A stretch of 9,772 bases of DNA from Pseudomonadota bacterium (GCA_023433985.1 JAEYTN010000609.1:1-9772), one strand, 5' to 3'. Positions 1-6,163 are shown, numbered from the stretch's first letter. Numbers and translations are program-made. Notes: generated from the letters alone by a model not told the origin.

Positions 1-1
1 C

Positions 2-553
2 TACGAGGTGAAGCTTGGCACCTTCGCCCGGGCGCTCGACCCGGCGACCTCCTCCTTCACCGAGTTCAAGGGCTACGTCGCGACGCTCGATCCCAGGCGG
101 CATCCCAAGGTCGCGATGTTCTGCACCGGTGGCATCCGTTGCGAGAAGGCCTCGGCCTACATGCTGTCGCAGGGGTTTTCCGAGGTGTTCCATCTCAAGG
201 GCGGCATCCTCAAATACCTCGAAGCCGTGCCGGCGGAGGAGTCGCGCTTTGCCGGCGAGTGCTTCGTGTTCGACGAGCGCGTGTCGGTGGTGCACGGGCT
301 CGCTGAGGGCGAAGCCATCCTCTGCCGCGCCTGCCGCGAACCCATGATGCCGGAGGACGCGGTGGGTACGCTCTGCCGCGACTGCGCCGAGGCAGCGCCG
401 GAGGGCGCAGCCGAACGCGAACGACAGATGGACCTGGCCCGGGCGCGCGGCGAGGCGCACCTGGGGGACGATGCGGTCGCAGTCGCGGCGCGGAACAAGG
501 CGAAGAAGCTGGCGCTGAAGGAACGGTCGCGGGCACGGCAAAGCGGTCCCTGA
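2..553 (+). CDS. trhO: tRNA uridine(34) hydroxylase, rhodanese-type (TrhO/YceA), 3' part
   Basis: This gene is cut by the window start; about 183 C-terminal codons remain, in frame from base 2. TrhO proteins make 5-hydroxyuridine at the wobble position of certain tRNAs in the cytoplasm and carry a rhodanese domain. The rhodanese active loop is visible: [11 protein letters not shown], with the presumed catalytic Cys encoded at 122-124, followed by [16 protein letters not shown] and the family block [13 protein letters not shown]. After it comes a Cys-rich segment with two CxxC pairs (codons at 323, 332, 374 and 383), which looks like a small zinc-ribbon remnant, then a charged Lys/Arg/Ala-rich tail. 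The combination of [11 protein letters not shown] and FVFDER is typical of TrhO rather than of simple sulfurtransferases. The start and N-terminal domain lie outside the window. The next gene starts 92 bases after the stop and looks unrelated. Confidence 0.88.
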   Translation, partial: YEVKLGTFARALDPATSSFTEFKGYVATLDPRRHPKVAMFCTGGIRCEKASAYMLSQGFSEVFHLKGGILKYLEAVPAEESRFAGECFVFDERVSVVHGLAEGEAILCRACREPMMPEDAVGTLCRDCAEAAPEGAAERERQMDLARARGEAHLGDDAVAVAARNKAKKLALKERSRARQSGP

Positions 554-645
554 GACCACCCCGATGTCCCTTGCCCGCCACCCGGCATCACCATATCCAA
601 TGTGACAGCGCCCAATCCGCCCCGTCGCATAAGCCGGATCGATCC

Positions 646-1578
646 ATGGACCTCGACCAGATCAGAACGTTCGACCGGATCGCGCAGGACCGGTCGTTCA
701 CCAAGGCGGCGGCGAAGCTGAACGTCACGCAGGCCACGGTTTCGATGCGCATGCGGGCGCTCGAGGAACAGCTGGGCGTGGCGCTGTTCCATCGCGGGCG
801 CGCGATCACGCTCACCGACCAGGGCATGACCTTCCTGCCCTATGCGCGGCGCATCCTCTCGGCGGCGCAGGAGGCCAGGGAGGCGCTGCGGCGGTCGGAG
901 CGCGGGCGGGTGTCGATCGGCTCGCTGCGCTCGCTGGTGACGCCGCTGCTCACCGAGTCGCTGCTGCGCTTTCAGGAGAAGTATCCGTCGGTCGACGTGG
1001 TGATCCACGAGGGGCGGCAGAACCAGATCACCACCATGCTGCACGAGCGGGAGATCGAGCTCGGGGTGCTGTGCTGGCCCAACCTCGATCCGCTGATCAC
1101 CGACCTCGAGCCCCTGCTGGTGATGCGCGAGCGGGTGCCGTTCGTCACGACGCCGGCCATTGCCGCCGAGCTCGGCCCCAACCCGCGCATCGACGAGGTG
1201 CTGAAGCGGGTGCCGCGGCTGATCTCGATCGCCTGGTGGCAGGTCTATCCCGACCCGGCAGTGGCGCTGTTCCGGCGCGCCGCGGTGTCGGTGGAGCTGC
1301 CGACCGGGCCGGCGCGGCGGCTCGCCACCAAGGGCGAGGGAGTCGGCTTCTTCGTGATGAGCGCCGTGGCGGCCGATCTCGCCGAGGGCCGGCTGGCCGA
1401 GATCCACCCGGTCGATGTCGACCCCATCCACCGCGACATCGCCATGGTGGTGCGCCACAAGGGCGTGCTGGAGCGCGAGATGCTGCGCGACTTCGCCGCC
1501 GAGATCGCGGCCGAGTGCCAACGCGCCGGCACCATCCTCGACAGCTCGATCCTGCTCCCGGCCGCCAACGCTGCCTAG
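646..1578 (+). CDS. LysR-family transcriptional regulator
   Basis: This is a 310-residue DNA-binding regulator of normal LysR length. Residues 1-60 form the winged helix-turn-helix: MDLDQIRTFDRIAQ, then SFTKAAAKLNVTQATVS and LEEQLGVALFHR. A linker helix follows, then a substrate-binding domain from about residue 86 (RVSIGSLRSLVTPLL) to near the end. I chose the ATG at 646 because MDLDQIRTF is the canonical LysR beginning. A TTG at 571 is in frame but would add 25 residues of unlike, His/Ser-rich sequence. LysR proteins usually act as tetramers that respond to a small-molecule co-inducer and often control a divergent neighbour. Here the upstream gene points the same way, so no target is suggested by context. 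The effector cannot be told from the sequence. The downstream NDUFA9-like gene is in the same orientation, 88 bases away, and appears to have its own promoter. Confidence 0.93.
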   Translation: MDLDQIRTFDRIAQDRSFTKAAAKLNVTQATVSMRMRALEEQLGVALFHRGRAITLTDQGMTFLPYARRILSAAQEAREALRRSERGRVSIGSLRSLVTPLLTESLLRFQEKYPSVDVVIHEGRQNQITTMLHEREIELGVLCWPNLDPLITDLEPLLVMRERVPFVTTPAIAAELGPNPRIDEVLKRVPRLISIAWWQVYPDPAVALFRRAAVSVELPTGPARRLATKGEGVGFFVMSAVAADLAEGRLAEIHPVDVDPIHRDIAMVVRHKGVLEREMLRDFAAEIAAECQRAGTILDSSILLPAANAA

Positions 1579-1595
1579 CCGGGCCCTCCAAAGCC

Positions 1596-1624
1596 TCGAC
1601 AGTCCGGAACGCCCGCGCTAGAAG
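1596..1624 (+). promoter_or_regulatory. Candidate sigma-70-type promoter for the NDUFA9-like gene
   Basis: TCGACA at 1596-1601 (five of six matches to TTGACA) and TAGAAG at 1619-1624 (four of six to TATAAT) are separated by exactly 17 bases. Transcription would start near 1631, about 36 bases before the ATG at 1667. A GGAG at 1652-1655 lies 11 bases before that ATG and could serve as ribosome binding site. It was found by eye in an 88-base gap, so a chance match is possible. Confidence 0.4.
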
Positions 1625-1666
1625 CGGCGTCAGCCAATCCACACCACCCACGGAGCCTGCCGAACC

Positions 1667-2629
1667 ATGGAACCGAACAACCTCGTGACGATCTTCGGGG
1701 GCTCGGGTTTTGTCGGCACCCAGGTCGTGCAGTTGCTCGCCCGGGCCGGCTACCGGGTGCGCGTCGCGGTGCGCCGCCCCGACCTCGCCGGCCACGTGAA
1801 GCCGCTCGGCAATGTCGGGCAGGTGATGCCGATCCAGGCCAATGTGCGCAACCTCGAATCCGTGCAGCGCGCCGTCCGGGGCGCCGGCACGGTGATCAAC
1901 CTCGTCGGCATCGGCCACGAGGCGGGCCGGCAGCGCTTCCGCGCCGTACACACGATGGGTGCCCGCAACGTCGCCGAAGCGGCGCGGCAGGCGGGCGTGA
2001 CGACGCTGGTGCACATGTCGGCGCTGGGCGCCGACCCCGAGAGCCCCTCGGCCTATGCGCGCTCCAAGGCGCTGGGCGAGGCCGAAGTGCAGGCGGCGTT
2101 CAGGAACGCCATCATCATCCGCCCCTCCATCATCTTCGGGCAGGACGACACCTTCTTCAACAAGCACGGCTCGCTCGCCCGCTTCCTGCCGGTACTGCCG
2201 GTGATCGGCGCCAAGGCGAAGGCGCAGCCGATCTATGTCGGCGACGTGGCCGAAGCCTTCCTCGGCGCGGTCCAGGGCAAGGTGAAGCCGGGCCGGGTCT
2301 ACGAGCTCGGCGGGCCCGAGACCGAGACGCAGCTGCAGCTGGTGCAGCGCGTGATGGCCGAGACGCAGCGCCGCAACCTGCTGCTGCCGATACCGGCGGG
2401 GCTCGGCAAGCTGCTCGCCCTGCCCTTCGCCTTCCTGCCCTGGGCGCCACTGCTCACCGCCGACCAGGTGGAACTGCTGCAGATCGACAACGTCGTTTCC
2501 GAGGCCGCCCGGAAGGACAAGCGCACGCTCGCGGCTTTCGGCGTGCAGCCCACCGCGATGGATGCGATCCTCGAGAGCTACCTGTGGCGGTTCATGAAGA
2601 ACGGCCAGTTCGACCGCCAGGCAGCCTGA
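1667..2629 (+). CDS. Complex I NDUFA9-subunit-family protein (NAD(P)-binding, atypical SDR)
   Basis: This 320-residue protein belongs to the extended/atypical short-chain dehydrogenase group related to the mitochondrial complex I accessory subunit NDUFA9. The N-terminal Rossmann dinucleotide loop is GGSGFVG (residues 11-17). VINLVGIG follows, then the HMSALGAD segment, SAYARSK with the Tyr130/Lys134 pair, and the RPSIIFGQDDTFFN block typical of bacterial NDUFA9 homologues. In mitochondria this protein binds NADPH and sits at the junction of the peripheral and membrane arms. In alphaproteobacteria the homologue is usually encoded away from the nuo operon, as here, and its exact role is less certain. 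No signal peptide is seen; the hydrophobic stretch near residues 245-265 (LGKLLALPFAFLPWAPLL) may be a membrane-contact segment. A generic nucleotide-sugar epimerase is the main alternative, but the RPSIIFG block and low similarity to sugar epimerases favour NDUFA9. Confidence 0.85.
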   Translation: MEPNNLVTIFGGSGFVGTQVVQLLARAGYRVRVAVRRPDLAGHVKPLGNVGQVMPIQANVRNLESVQRAVRGAGTVINLVGIGHEAGRQRFRAVHTMGARNVAEAARQAGVTTLVHMSALGADPESPSAYARSKALGEAEVQAAFRNAIIIRPSIIFGQDDTFFNKHGSLARFLPVLPVIGAKAKAQPIYVGDVAEAFLGAVQGKVKPGRVYELGGPETETQLQLVQRVMAETQRRNLLLPIPAGLGKLLALPFAFLPWAPLLTADQVELLQIDNVVSEAARKDKRTLAAFGVQPTAMDAILESYLWRFMKNGQFDRQAA

Positions 2630-2662
2630 ACCGAACCGCACGGCCACCTCCATTGCCGGAAT

Positions 2663-2679
2663 GGTTAGCGGAGCCTTGC
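2663..2679 (+). promoter_or_regulatory. Weak CtrA-like element upstream of cpaB
   Basis: GGTTAGCGGAGCCTTGC contains TTAG (2665-2668) and TTGC (2676-2679) separated by seven bases. This is the spacing of the CtrA box TTAA-N7-TTAA but with two substitutions. It lies about 110 bases upstream of cpaB. I note it mainly because a better match with the same spacing precedes cpaC. On its own it is weak. Confidence 0.2.
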
Positions 2680-2712
2680 CGCAACCGCACGGTTTTGCAC
2701 GAGCGGAAAACG

Positions 2713-2728
2713 AAAAGGTGAGCCTTTT
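2713..2728. repeat. 6-bp inverted repeat in the cpaB leader region
   Basis: AAAAGG (2713-2718) and CCTTTT (2723-2728) form a perfect stem around a four-base loop, in a locally A/T-rich patch (about 2693-2740) of a GC-rich genome. The region 2630-2789 is otherwise non-coding. It also holds the small dyad TTGC-C-GCAA (2676-2684) and an A/T-rich TAAATA (2733-2738) without a convincing -35 partner. The repeat could be an operator for a regulator of cpaB, part of its leader RNA, or a weak terminator for the gene ending at 2629. There is no following T-run to favour a terminator. Confidence 0.35.
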
Positions 2729-2789
2729 GCCGTAAATATCGGGAGACGGGCAGGACGCCCGCGCCTTTGATCCCGAGAAGAGCTTGCCC

Positions 2790-3902
2790 GTGCTGCGGCG
2801 GACCCAACGCATAGTCCTGAGGGACGACGACGAAACCCCGGAGACGCCATTCGTGGCCGAGCCCGCCATTGCGACCGGCCCGGCGCCGGATCGGCGCAAC
2901 CTCGAGCAGTGGCTCGCCGAGGTGGAACGCGCCGGCGAACAGCAAAAGAGCGAGAAGAAGGGCCTCGAGGCCCTGCGCGCCGAAGTGCAGCGCACGCTGG
3001 TGACCAGCGACGGCGAAGTGATTTCCGGCCCCGGACAGGTCTGGCGCGGGCTGCTGAAGCCGTCGCGGCTGGCGCTGCTCGCGGTGGCGCTGGTTGCCGG
3101 TGGCGTTGCCGCCTATTTCGCCGCGACGACGAACGAACAGCCCGACACGATCGTCGCGGCACCCGTGCCGGCCATCGAGCAGCCGCAGGCCGAGCCCGTT
3201 CCGCCGCCGGCGGCGCCGCTCTTCCAGATCCTCGTCGCCAGGCACGCGATCGCGCTCGGCGACCGGCTCACCGCCGAAAACGTCGAGTGGAAGAGCTGGC
3301 CCGAGGACGCCCTGCGCGACGACTACATCACCGAGGCCGCCAAGCCCGAAGCCGTCGAGCAGATGGCCGGGGCGATCGCGCGCTTCGAGTTCTTCCCCGG
3401 CGAGCCGATCCGCGGCGCCAAGCTGGCGACGCCGGGCGACGGCTACCTTTCGGCCGTGCTCGAGCCCGGCCAGCTGGGCGTCGCGATCCAGGTGATGCCG
3501 GACGTGGCGGCCGGCGGCTTCATCCAGCCCAACGACCATGTCGACGTGATCCTGACCCAGGCGGTCGGCGGCCGGCAGGTGGCGGACACGGTGCTCAGCA
3601 ACGTGCGCGTGCTGGCCGTCGCACACCGGCTCGGCGATGTGGGCAATCGCGCCTACTGGGACGAGAGCCCGGTGCGTCCGCCCGAGGAAGGCACCGCGCC
3701 GGCGGCGTTCGGGGAACCGGTCATCGCCACGCTGGCGCTCGACAGCGAGCAGGCCGAGATCATCACCGCGGCGCGCAATGCCGGGGTGCTCAGCCTCGCG
3801 CTCCGTTCGATCAGCGATTTCGGGGCGCCCCGGGCGGATAATTTCGGGGAGCTGACGGCCAACCAGCGCATCCGGCAGACGAGCCCGTTCTGGGTCAACT
3901 GA
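2790..3902 (+). CDS. cpaB: Flp/Tad pilus assembly protein CpaB (RcpC-like), with long cytoplasmic N-terminus
   Basis: CpaB/RcpC is a periplasmic, membrane-anchored partner of the Tad secretin. The product is about 370 residues. Residues 1-90 are hydrophilic and charged, with a likely helical stretch (NLEQWLAEVERAGEQQKSEK). One membrane segment follows at about 92-113 (SRLALLAVALVAGGVAAYF), then a Pro/Ala linker. A SAF domain comes next (ILVARHAIALGDRLTAENV), and then the RcpC domain with YLSAVLEPGQLGVAIQV and FIQPNDHVDVILTQ, the hallmark of CpaB. GEPVIATLALDSEQAEII marks its end. Classical CpaB has the membrane segment at its very start and is near 300 residues, so the N-terminal part is an extension. 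I chose GTG at 2790 because GAGAAG (2775-2780) lies nine bases upstream; TTG at 2784 is the alternative, adding two residues. cpaC follows after a hairpin and 99 bases. Confidence 0.87.
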   Translation: MLRRTQRIVLRDDDETPETPFVAEPAIATGPAPDRRNLEQWLAEVERAGEQQKSEKKGLEALRAEVQRTLVTSDGEVISGPGQVWRGLLKPSRLALLAVALVAGGVAAYFAATTNEQPDTIVAAPVPAIEQPQAEPVPPPAAPLFQILVARHAIALGDRLTAENVEWKSWPEDALRDDYITEAAKPEAVEQMAGAIARFEFFPGEPIRGAKLATPGDGYLSAVLEPGQLGVAIQVMPDVAAGGFIQPNDHVDVILTQAVGGRQVADTVLSNVRVLAVAHRLGDVGNRAYWDESPVRPPEEGTAPAAFGEPVIATLALDSEQAEIITAARNAGVLSLALRSISDFGAPRADNFGELTANQRIRQTSPFWVN

Positions 3903-3903
3903 C

Positions 3904-3930
3904 CCGTGGCCGATCACCTCGCGGCCACGG
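3904..3930. repeat. Strong 9-bp hairpin directly after cpaB
   Basis: CCGTGGCCG (3904-3912) and CGGCCACGG (3922-3930) are perfect inverted repeats around a nine-base loop, starting one base after the cpaB stop codon (3900-3902). No T-run follows, so it is not a classical intrinsic terminator. It could slow transcription or protect the 3' end of the cpaB message, giving different levels of CpaB and CpaC. It could also be a copy of a palindromic repeat family found elsewhere in the genome. The stem is clear; the function is inferred. Confidence 0.6.
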
Positions 3931-3934
3931 CGCG

Positions 3935-3950
3935 TTAAGCCGCCATTGAC
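3935..3950 (+). promoter_or_regulatory. CtrA-like binding box upstream of cpaC
   Basis: TTAA (3935-3938), seven bases, then TTGAC (3946-3950) matches the known CtrA box TTAA-N7-TTAAC at eight of nine defined positions. It ends 51 bases before the cpaC start. An extended -10-like TGCTATCGT (3958-3966) follows. CtrA is the alphaproteobacterial cell-cycle/motility response regulator and controls Tad pilus genes in Caulobacter, so the place makes sense. The assignment is by eye only. Confidence 0.4.
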
Positions 3951-4001
3951 CATGCGCTGCTATCGTCGACAGCGGACCCTCCAGGATAAAGAGCTTCCGA
4001 T

Positions 4002-5333
4002 TTGACCGCGCGCCGACCAAGTCCACGCTTTGCCCTCGCGCAGCGGCTGCTGGCCCTGCTGCTGATGCTGGCGACGCTCAGCCTCGCCGCTCCGGCGCTG
4101 GCGCAGACGGTGACGTACGATCTGGCCACCACCTCGGTGATGCGCATCAACCTGCCGGTCAGCCAGGCGGTAACGGTGGTGATCTCGCAGCCGGTGGGCA
4201 AGATCGTCGCCGCGGACCCGACGATCGCCGACGCGCAGCCGATCACCGACCGCTCGGTGTACCTGGTCGGCCGCGGCTTCGGCACGACGACGGTCAACCT
4301 CTTCTCCGAGGACGGCAAGCCGGTGGGCCTGCTCGCGGTGGAAGTGGGAGCCGATACGGCAGATATCGCAGGCTCGATCCGGGCCGCGGTGCCGAGCGCC
4401 AAGGTCACGGTGTCGAGCGTCAACGGCCGCGTGCGGCTCGGCGGCACCGTCCCCGACACCGAGAGCATGGAGAAGGTGCTGGCGGTGGTAGCCCAGTATG
4501 GCAGCCCGCAGATCATCAACACCATGACGCTGGTGGGCGGGCAGCAGGTGAACCTCGAGGTCCGCATCCTCGAAGCCCAGCGCGACGCCGGCCGCGAACT
4601 CGGCGTCGAGTGGCATGGCGGCTTCTCCAAGTTCATGACCGGAATCATCTCGGGCAATTTCGATGTCGCCGCGACGATCAGCGCACTCGAAACCAAGGCA
4701 CTGGTCCGCACGCTGGCAGAGCCGAACCTGACGACGCTCTCCGGCGTCAAGGCGAGCTTCCTCGCCGGCGGCGAGGTGCCGATCCGCACCACCGACCAGA
4801 ACGGCACCGTGGGGCTGCAGTACCGGCAGTTCGGTGTGTTGCTCGGCTTCACGCCGCAGGTGCTCGACAACCAGCGCATCCAGATCCACCTGCAGCCCGA
4901 AGTCAGCGGCCTCAACGGCTTCACGGCCGGCAACGACCCGATCTTCAACACCCGCACGCTCGATGCGACGGTGGAGCTCAGGGACGGGCAGAGCTTCGCG
5001 GTGGCGGGCCTCCTGCAGAACGACACCCGGCTCAACCAGGAGCAGCTGCCGTGGATCGGCGACGTGCCGATCCTGGGCTCGCTGTTCCGTTCCTCGAGCT
5101 ACAAGAAGCACGATACCGAGCTGGTGGTGATCGTGACGCCGCGGCTGGTGCAGCCGCTGACGCCGGGCCAGGTGGCGGCGACGCCGCTCGACCAGACGCG
5201 GCCGGCGAACGATTTCGAGTTCTTCGCGATCGGCCAGATGGAAGTCACGCCCAAGATGATCAAGAACTTCCAGACCGGCGAGGGCGTGATCGGGCCCTAC
5301 GGCTACATCATCGACCTGGGGGACGGGAAATGA
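4002..5333 (+). CDS. cpaC: Tad/Flp pilus outer-membrane secretin CpaC (RcpA)
   Basis: CpaC forms the multimeric outer-membrane channel through which the Flp pilus leaves the cell. The 443-residue product starts with a signal peptide (basic MTARRPSPR, hydrophobic core, APALA cleavage site near residue 34). Next come the pilus/secretin N-terminal domain (INLPVSQAVTVVISQPVGKI, then YLVGRGFGTTTVNLF) and a BON-like segment (VSSVNGRVRLGGTVPD). The secretin domain begins at VNLEVRILEAQRDAGRELGV and includes LVRTLAEPNLTTLSG, ASFLAGGEVPI, IQIHLQPEVSGL and the end block QLPWIGDVPILGSLFRS. The variable stretch between GVEW and ISALE is short, so this is a compact secretin. TTG at 4002 is chosen because it is the only start that keeps the whole signal peptide; GAG at 3991-3993 is a modest ribosome site. 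The next gene overlaps it by four bases (ATGA). Confidence 0.93.
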   Translation: MTARRPSPRFALAQRLLALLLMLATLSLAAPALAQTVTYDLATTSVMRINLPVSQAVTVVISQPVGKIVAADPTIADAQPITDRSVYLVGRGFGTTTVNLFSEDGKPVGLLAVEVGADTADIAGSIRAAVPSAKVTVSSVNGRVRLGGTVPDTESMEKVLAVVAQYGSPQIINTMTLVGGQQVNLEVRILEAQRDAGRELGVEWHGGFSKFMTGIISGNFDVAATISALETKALVRTLAEPNLTTLSGVKASFLAGGEVPIRTTDQNGTVGLQYRQFGVLLGFTPQVLDNQRIQIHLQPEVSGLNGFTAGNDPIFNTRTLDATVELRDGQSFAVAGLLQNDTRLNQEQLPWIGDVPILGSLFRSSSYKKHDTELVVIVTPRLVQPLTPGQVAATPLDQTRPANDFEFFAIGQMEVTPKMIKNFQTGEGVIGPYGYIIDLGDGK

Positions 5334-5572
5334 GCCGCATCGCCCTGATCCTCGGCGCCACCGCAACGGCGCTTGCGCTCGCCGGTTGCGCCTACGACTA
5401 CGTGCAGCGCACCGACAAGGTCGGCTACAGCCATGGCGATGCGGTGAAGGCCAACCTCGCGGCGCAGACGATCGACCCGGCGCGGGACTCCGCCTACTCC
5501 ACCAAGGGGCTGGGCAAGAACGGCCATATCGACCCCGAAGCGCAGCCGGCGGCAGGCGGCGCGGCGCGGTAG
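5330..5572 (+). CDS. Small Tad-associated lipoprotein (80 residues)
   Basis: This short gene overlaps the cpaC stop as ATGA, with a purine-rich GGGGGACGGG just upstream as ribosome site, so it is probably translationally coupled to cpaC. The product begins with a lipoprotein signal peptide ending in the lipobox LAGC (Cys20), leaving a mature part of about 60 residues. The recognisable block is RTDKVGYSHGDAVKANLAAQ followed by TIDP, then SAYSTKGLGKNGHI and a Gly/Ala tail. From memory, short lipoproteins with a similar block of an Asp near a Gly-Asp/Asn-Ala-Val and an Asn-Ala-Gln-x-x-Asp-Pro pattern occur beside cpaC in other rhizobia. The NLAAQ stretch also faintly recalls the C-terminal part of CpaD, but at 80 residues this is not a full CpaD. 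Coupling and location suggest a secretin pilotin or assembly factor; this is inference. Confidence 0.8.
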   Translation: MSRIALILGATATALALAGCAYDYVQRTDKVGYSHGDAVKANLAAQTIDPARDSAYSTKGLGKNGHIDPEAQPAAGGAAR

Positions 5573-5586
5573 CGCCTGGGGAAACG

Positions 5587-5611
5587 GCCAGCCGGATCAG
5601 GCCCGGTTGGC
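5587..5611. terminator. Hairpin between the convergent lipoprotein and tadD genes
   Basis: GCCAGCCGG (5587-5595) and CCGGTTGGC (5603-5611) form a nine-pair stem with one G-T wobble around a seven-base loop. It lies between the stop of the plus-strand lipoprotein gene (5572) and the end of the minus-strand tadD-like gene (5597), reaching into the latter's last codons. In the minus-strand transcript it is followed by CGTTTC, a poor T-run, and one pair becomes an A-C mismatch. It may act as a shared, weak, bidirectional terminator. Confidence 0.35.
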
Positions 5612-6124
5612 GGCTGCCGCGTTCTGCAGGATCTGGATGTTGTTGGCGACCACGATGTTCTCGGGGTCGAGCGCGCGGGCCTTCCTGAAATTGGTCAGGG
5701 CCGCGTTGACGTTGCCGCGCAGCATATAGGAATAGCCGACATTGTTGTAATACTGCGCCGTACCGCCGGTGATCTTGTAGAGCGAGGCATAGACGCGGTC
5801 GGAGAGGTCGAAGCGGCCGAGCCGGTCGTAGGAGGCGCTCAGCCCCACATAACCCTCGGCGCTCCTAGGATCGAGCTCAACCGCCCGCTTGTAAAGTGCG
5901 GCGGAGTGGCCGAAGTCGTTGTTGCGGAAATGGCCGCGCGCTTCGCGCAGGGCCCGGTCGGCGGTGTAGTCGCCGATGCCGTCGATCTCGGCGACGGTGA
6001 GCTTGTTGCTGCCGTAGGCGCTCACGCCGGTGAGGCCGCCCGCCGAGCTGCAGGCCGCCAGCGGCAGTACCGCCAGCCCCAGCGCAAGCAAGCCAAAGCA
6101 CAACGATCCGCGACCGCGCTTCAT
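5597..6124 (-). CDS. tadD: TPR-repeat lipoprotein, TadD-like pilus assembly protein
   Basis: The product is 175 residues and is predicted to be a lipoprotein: a basic start MKRGRG, a hydrophobic core and the lipobox LAAC with Cys25. The mature part contains about three tetratricopeptide-like units: residues 57-88 (REARGHFRNNDFGHSAALYK, ELDPRS), 89-122 (AEGYVGLSASYDRLGRFDLS) and 123-158 (AQYYNNVGYSYMLRGNVNAA, ARALDPEN). TadD is the TPR lipoprotein of Tad systems, thought to help assemble or localise the outer-membrane secretin. The single-domain lipoprotein form and position next to cpaC support TadD, although it is on the opposite strand from the other pilus genes and so needs its own promoter. 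A generic TPR lipoprotein is the alternative. The ATG at 6124 gives a complete signal peptide. No strong ribosome site precedes it, only a G-run about 10 bases upstream. Confidence 0.78.
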   Translation of the reverse strand: MKRGRGSLCFGLLALGLAVLPLAACSSAGGLTGVSAYGSNKLTVAEIDGIGDYTADRALREARGHFRNNDFGHSAALYKRAVELDPRSAEGYVGLSASYDRLGRFDLSDRVYASLYKITGGTAQYYNNVGYSYMLRGNVNAALTNFRKARALDPENIVVANNIQILQNAAAANRA

Positions 6125-6145
6125 AGTCCGATGCCCCCGAGCCCA

Positions 6146-6163
6146 GGGGCCGACTCAGGCCCC
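6146..6163. repeat. GC-only inverted repeat in the tadD leader
   Basis: GGGGCC (6146-6151) and GGCCCC (6158-6163) pair perfectly around a six-base loop, 22 bases upstream of the tadD-like start. It may end transcription arriving from the dehydratase gene or fold in the tadD 5' leader. No T-run follows on either strand. Confidence 0.3.

Noticed and set aside
571..645. Upstream TTG extension of the LysR gene
   Set aside because: The extra residues do not resemble the family, whose proteins begin at MDLDQIRTF; a weak TTGCCC-17-TATCCA promoter-like pair (571-599) even falls inside it.
157..1521. 454-codon minus-strand frame opposite trhO and the LysR gene
   Set aside because: Composition is dominated by His, Arg and Gly with no motif; the opposite strand has clear families.
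1145..2995. 616-codon open frame on the minus strand
   Set aside because: It lies opposite two well-supported plus-strand genes (LysR and NDUFA9-like), is Arg/Ala/His/Gly-rich with no recognisable domain, and is typical of antisense frames in GC-rich DNA.
2592..5366. Long minus-strand frames opposite cpaB and cpaC (to 3953, 5035 and 5366)
   Set aside because: They mirror the codon structure of the pilus genes and show no domain or signal of their own.
4610..5572. 320-codon plus-strand frame overlapping cpaC
   Set aside because: Only its last 80 codons, from the ATG at 5330, form a sensible protein (the small lipoprotein); the rest is a shifted reading of cpaC.
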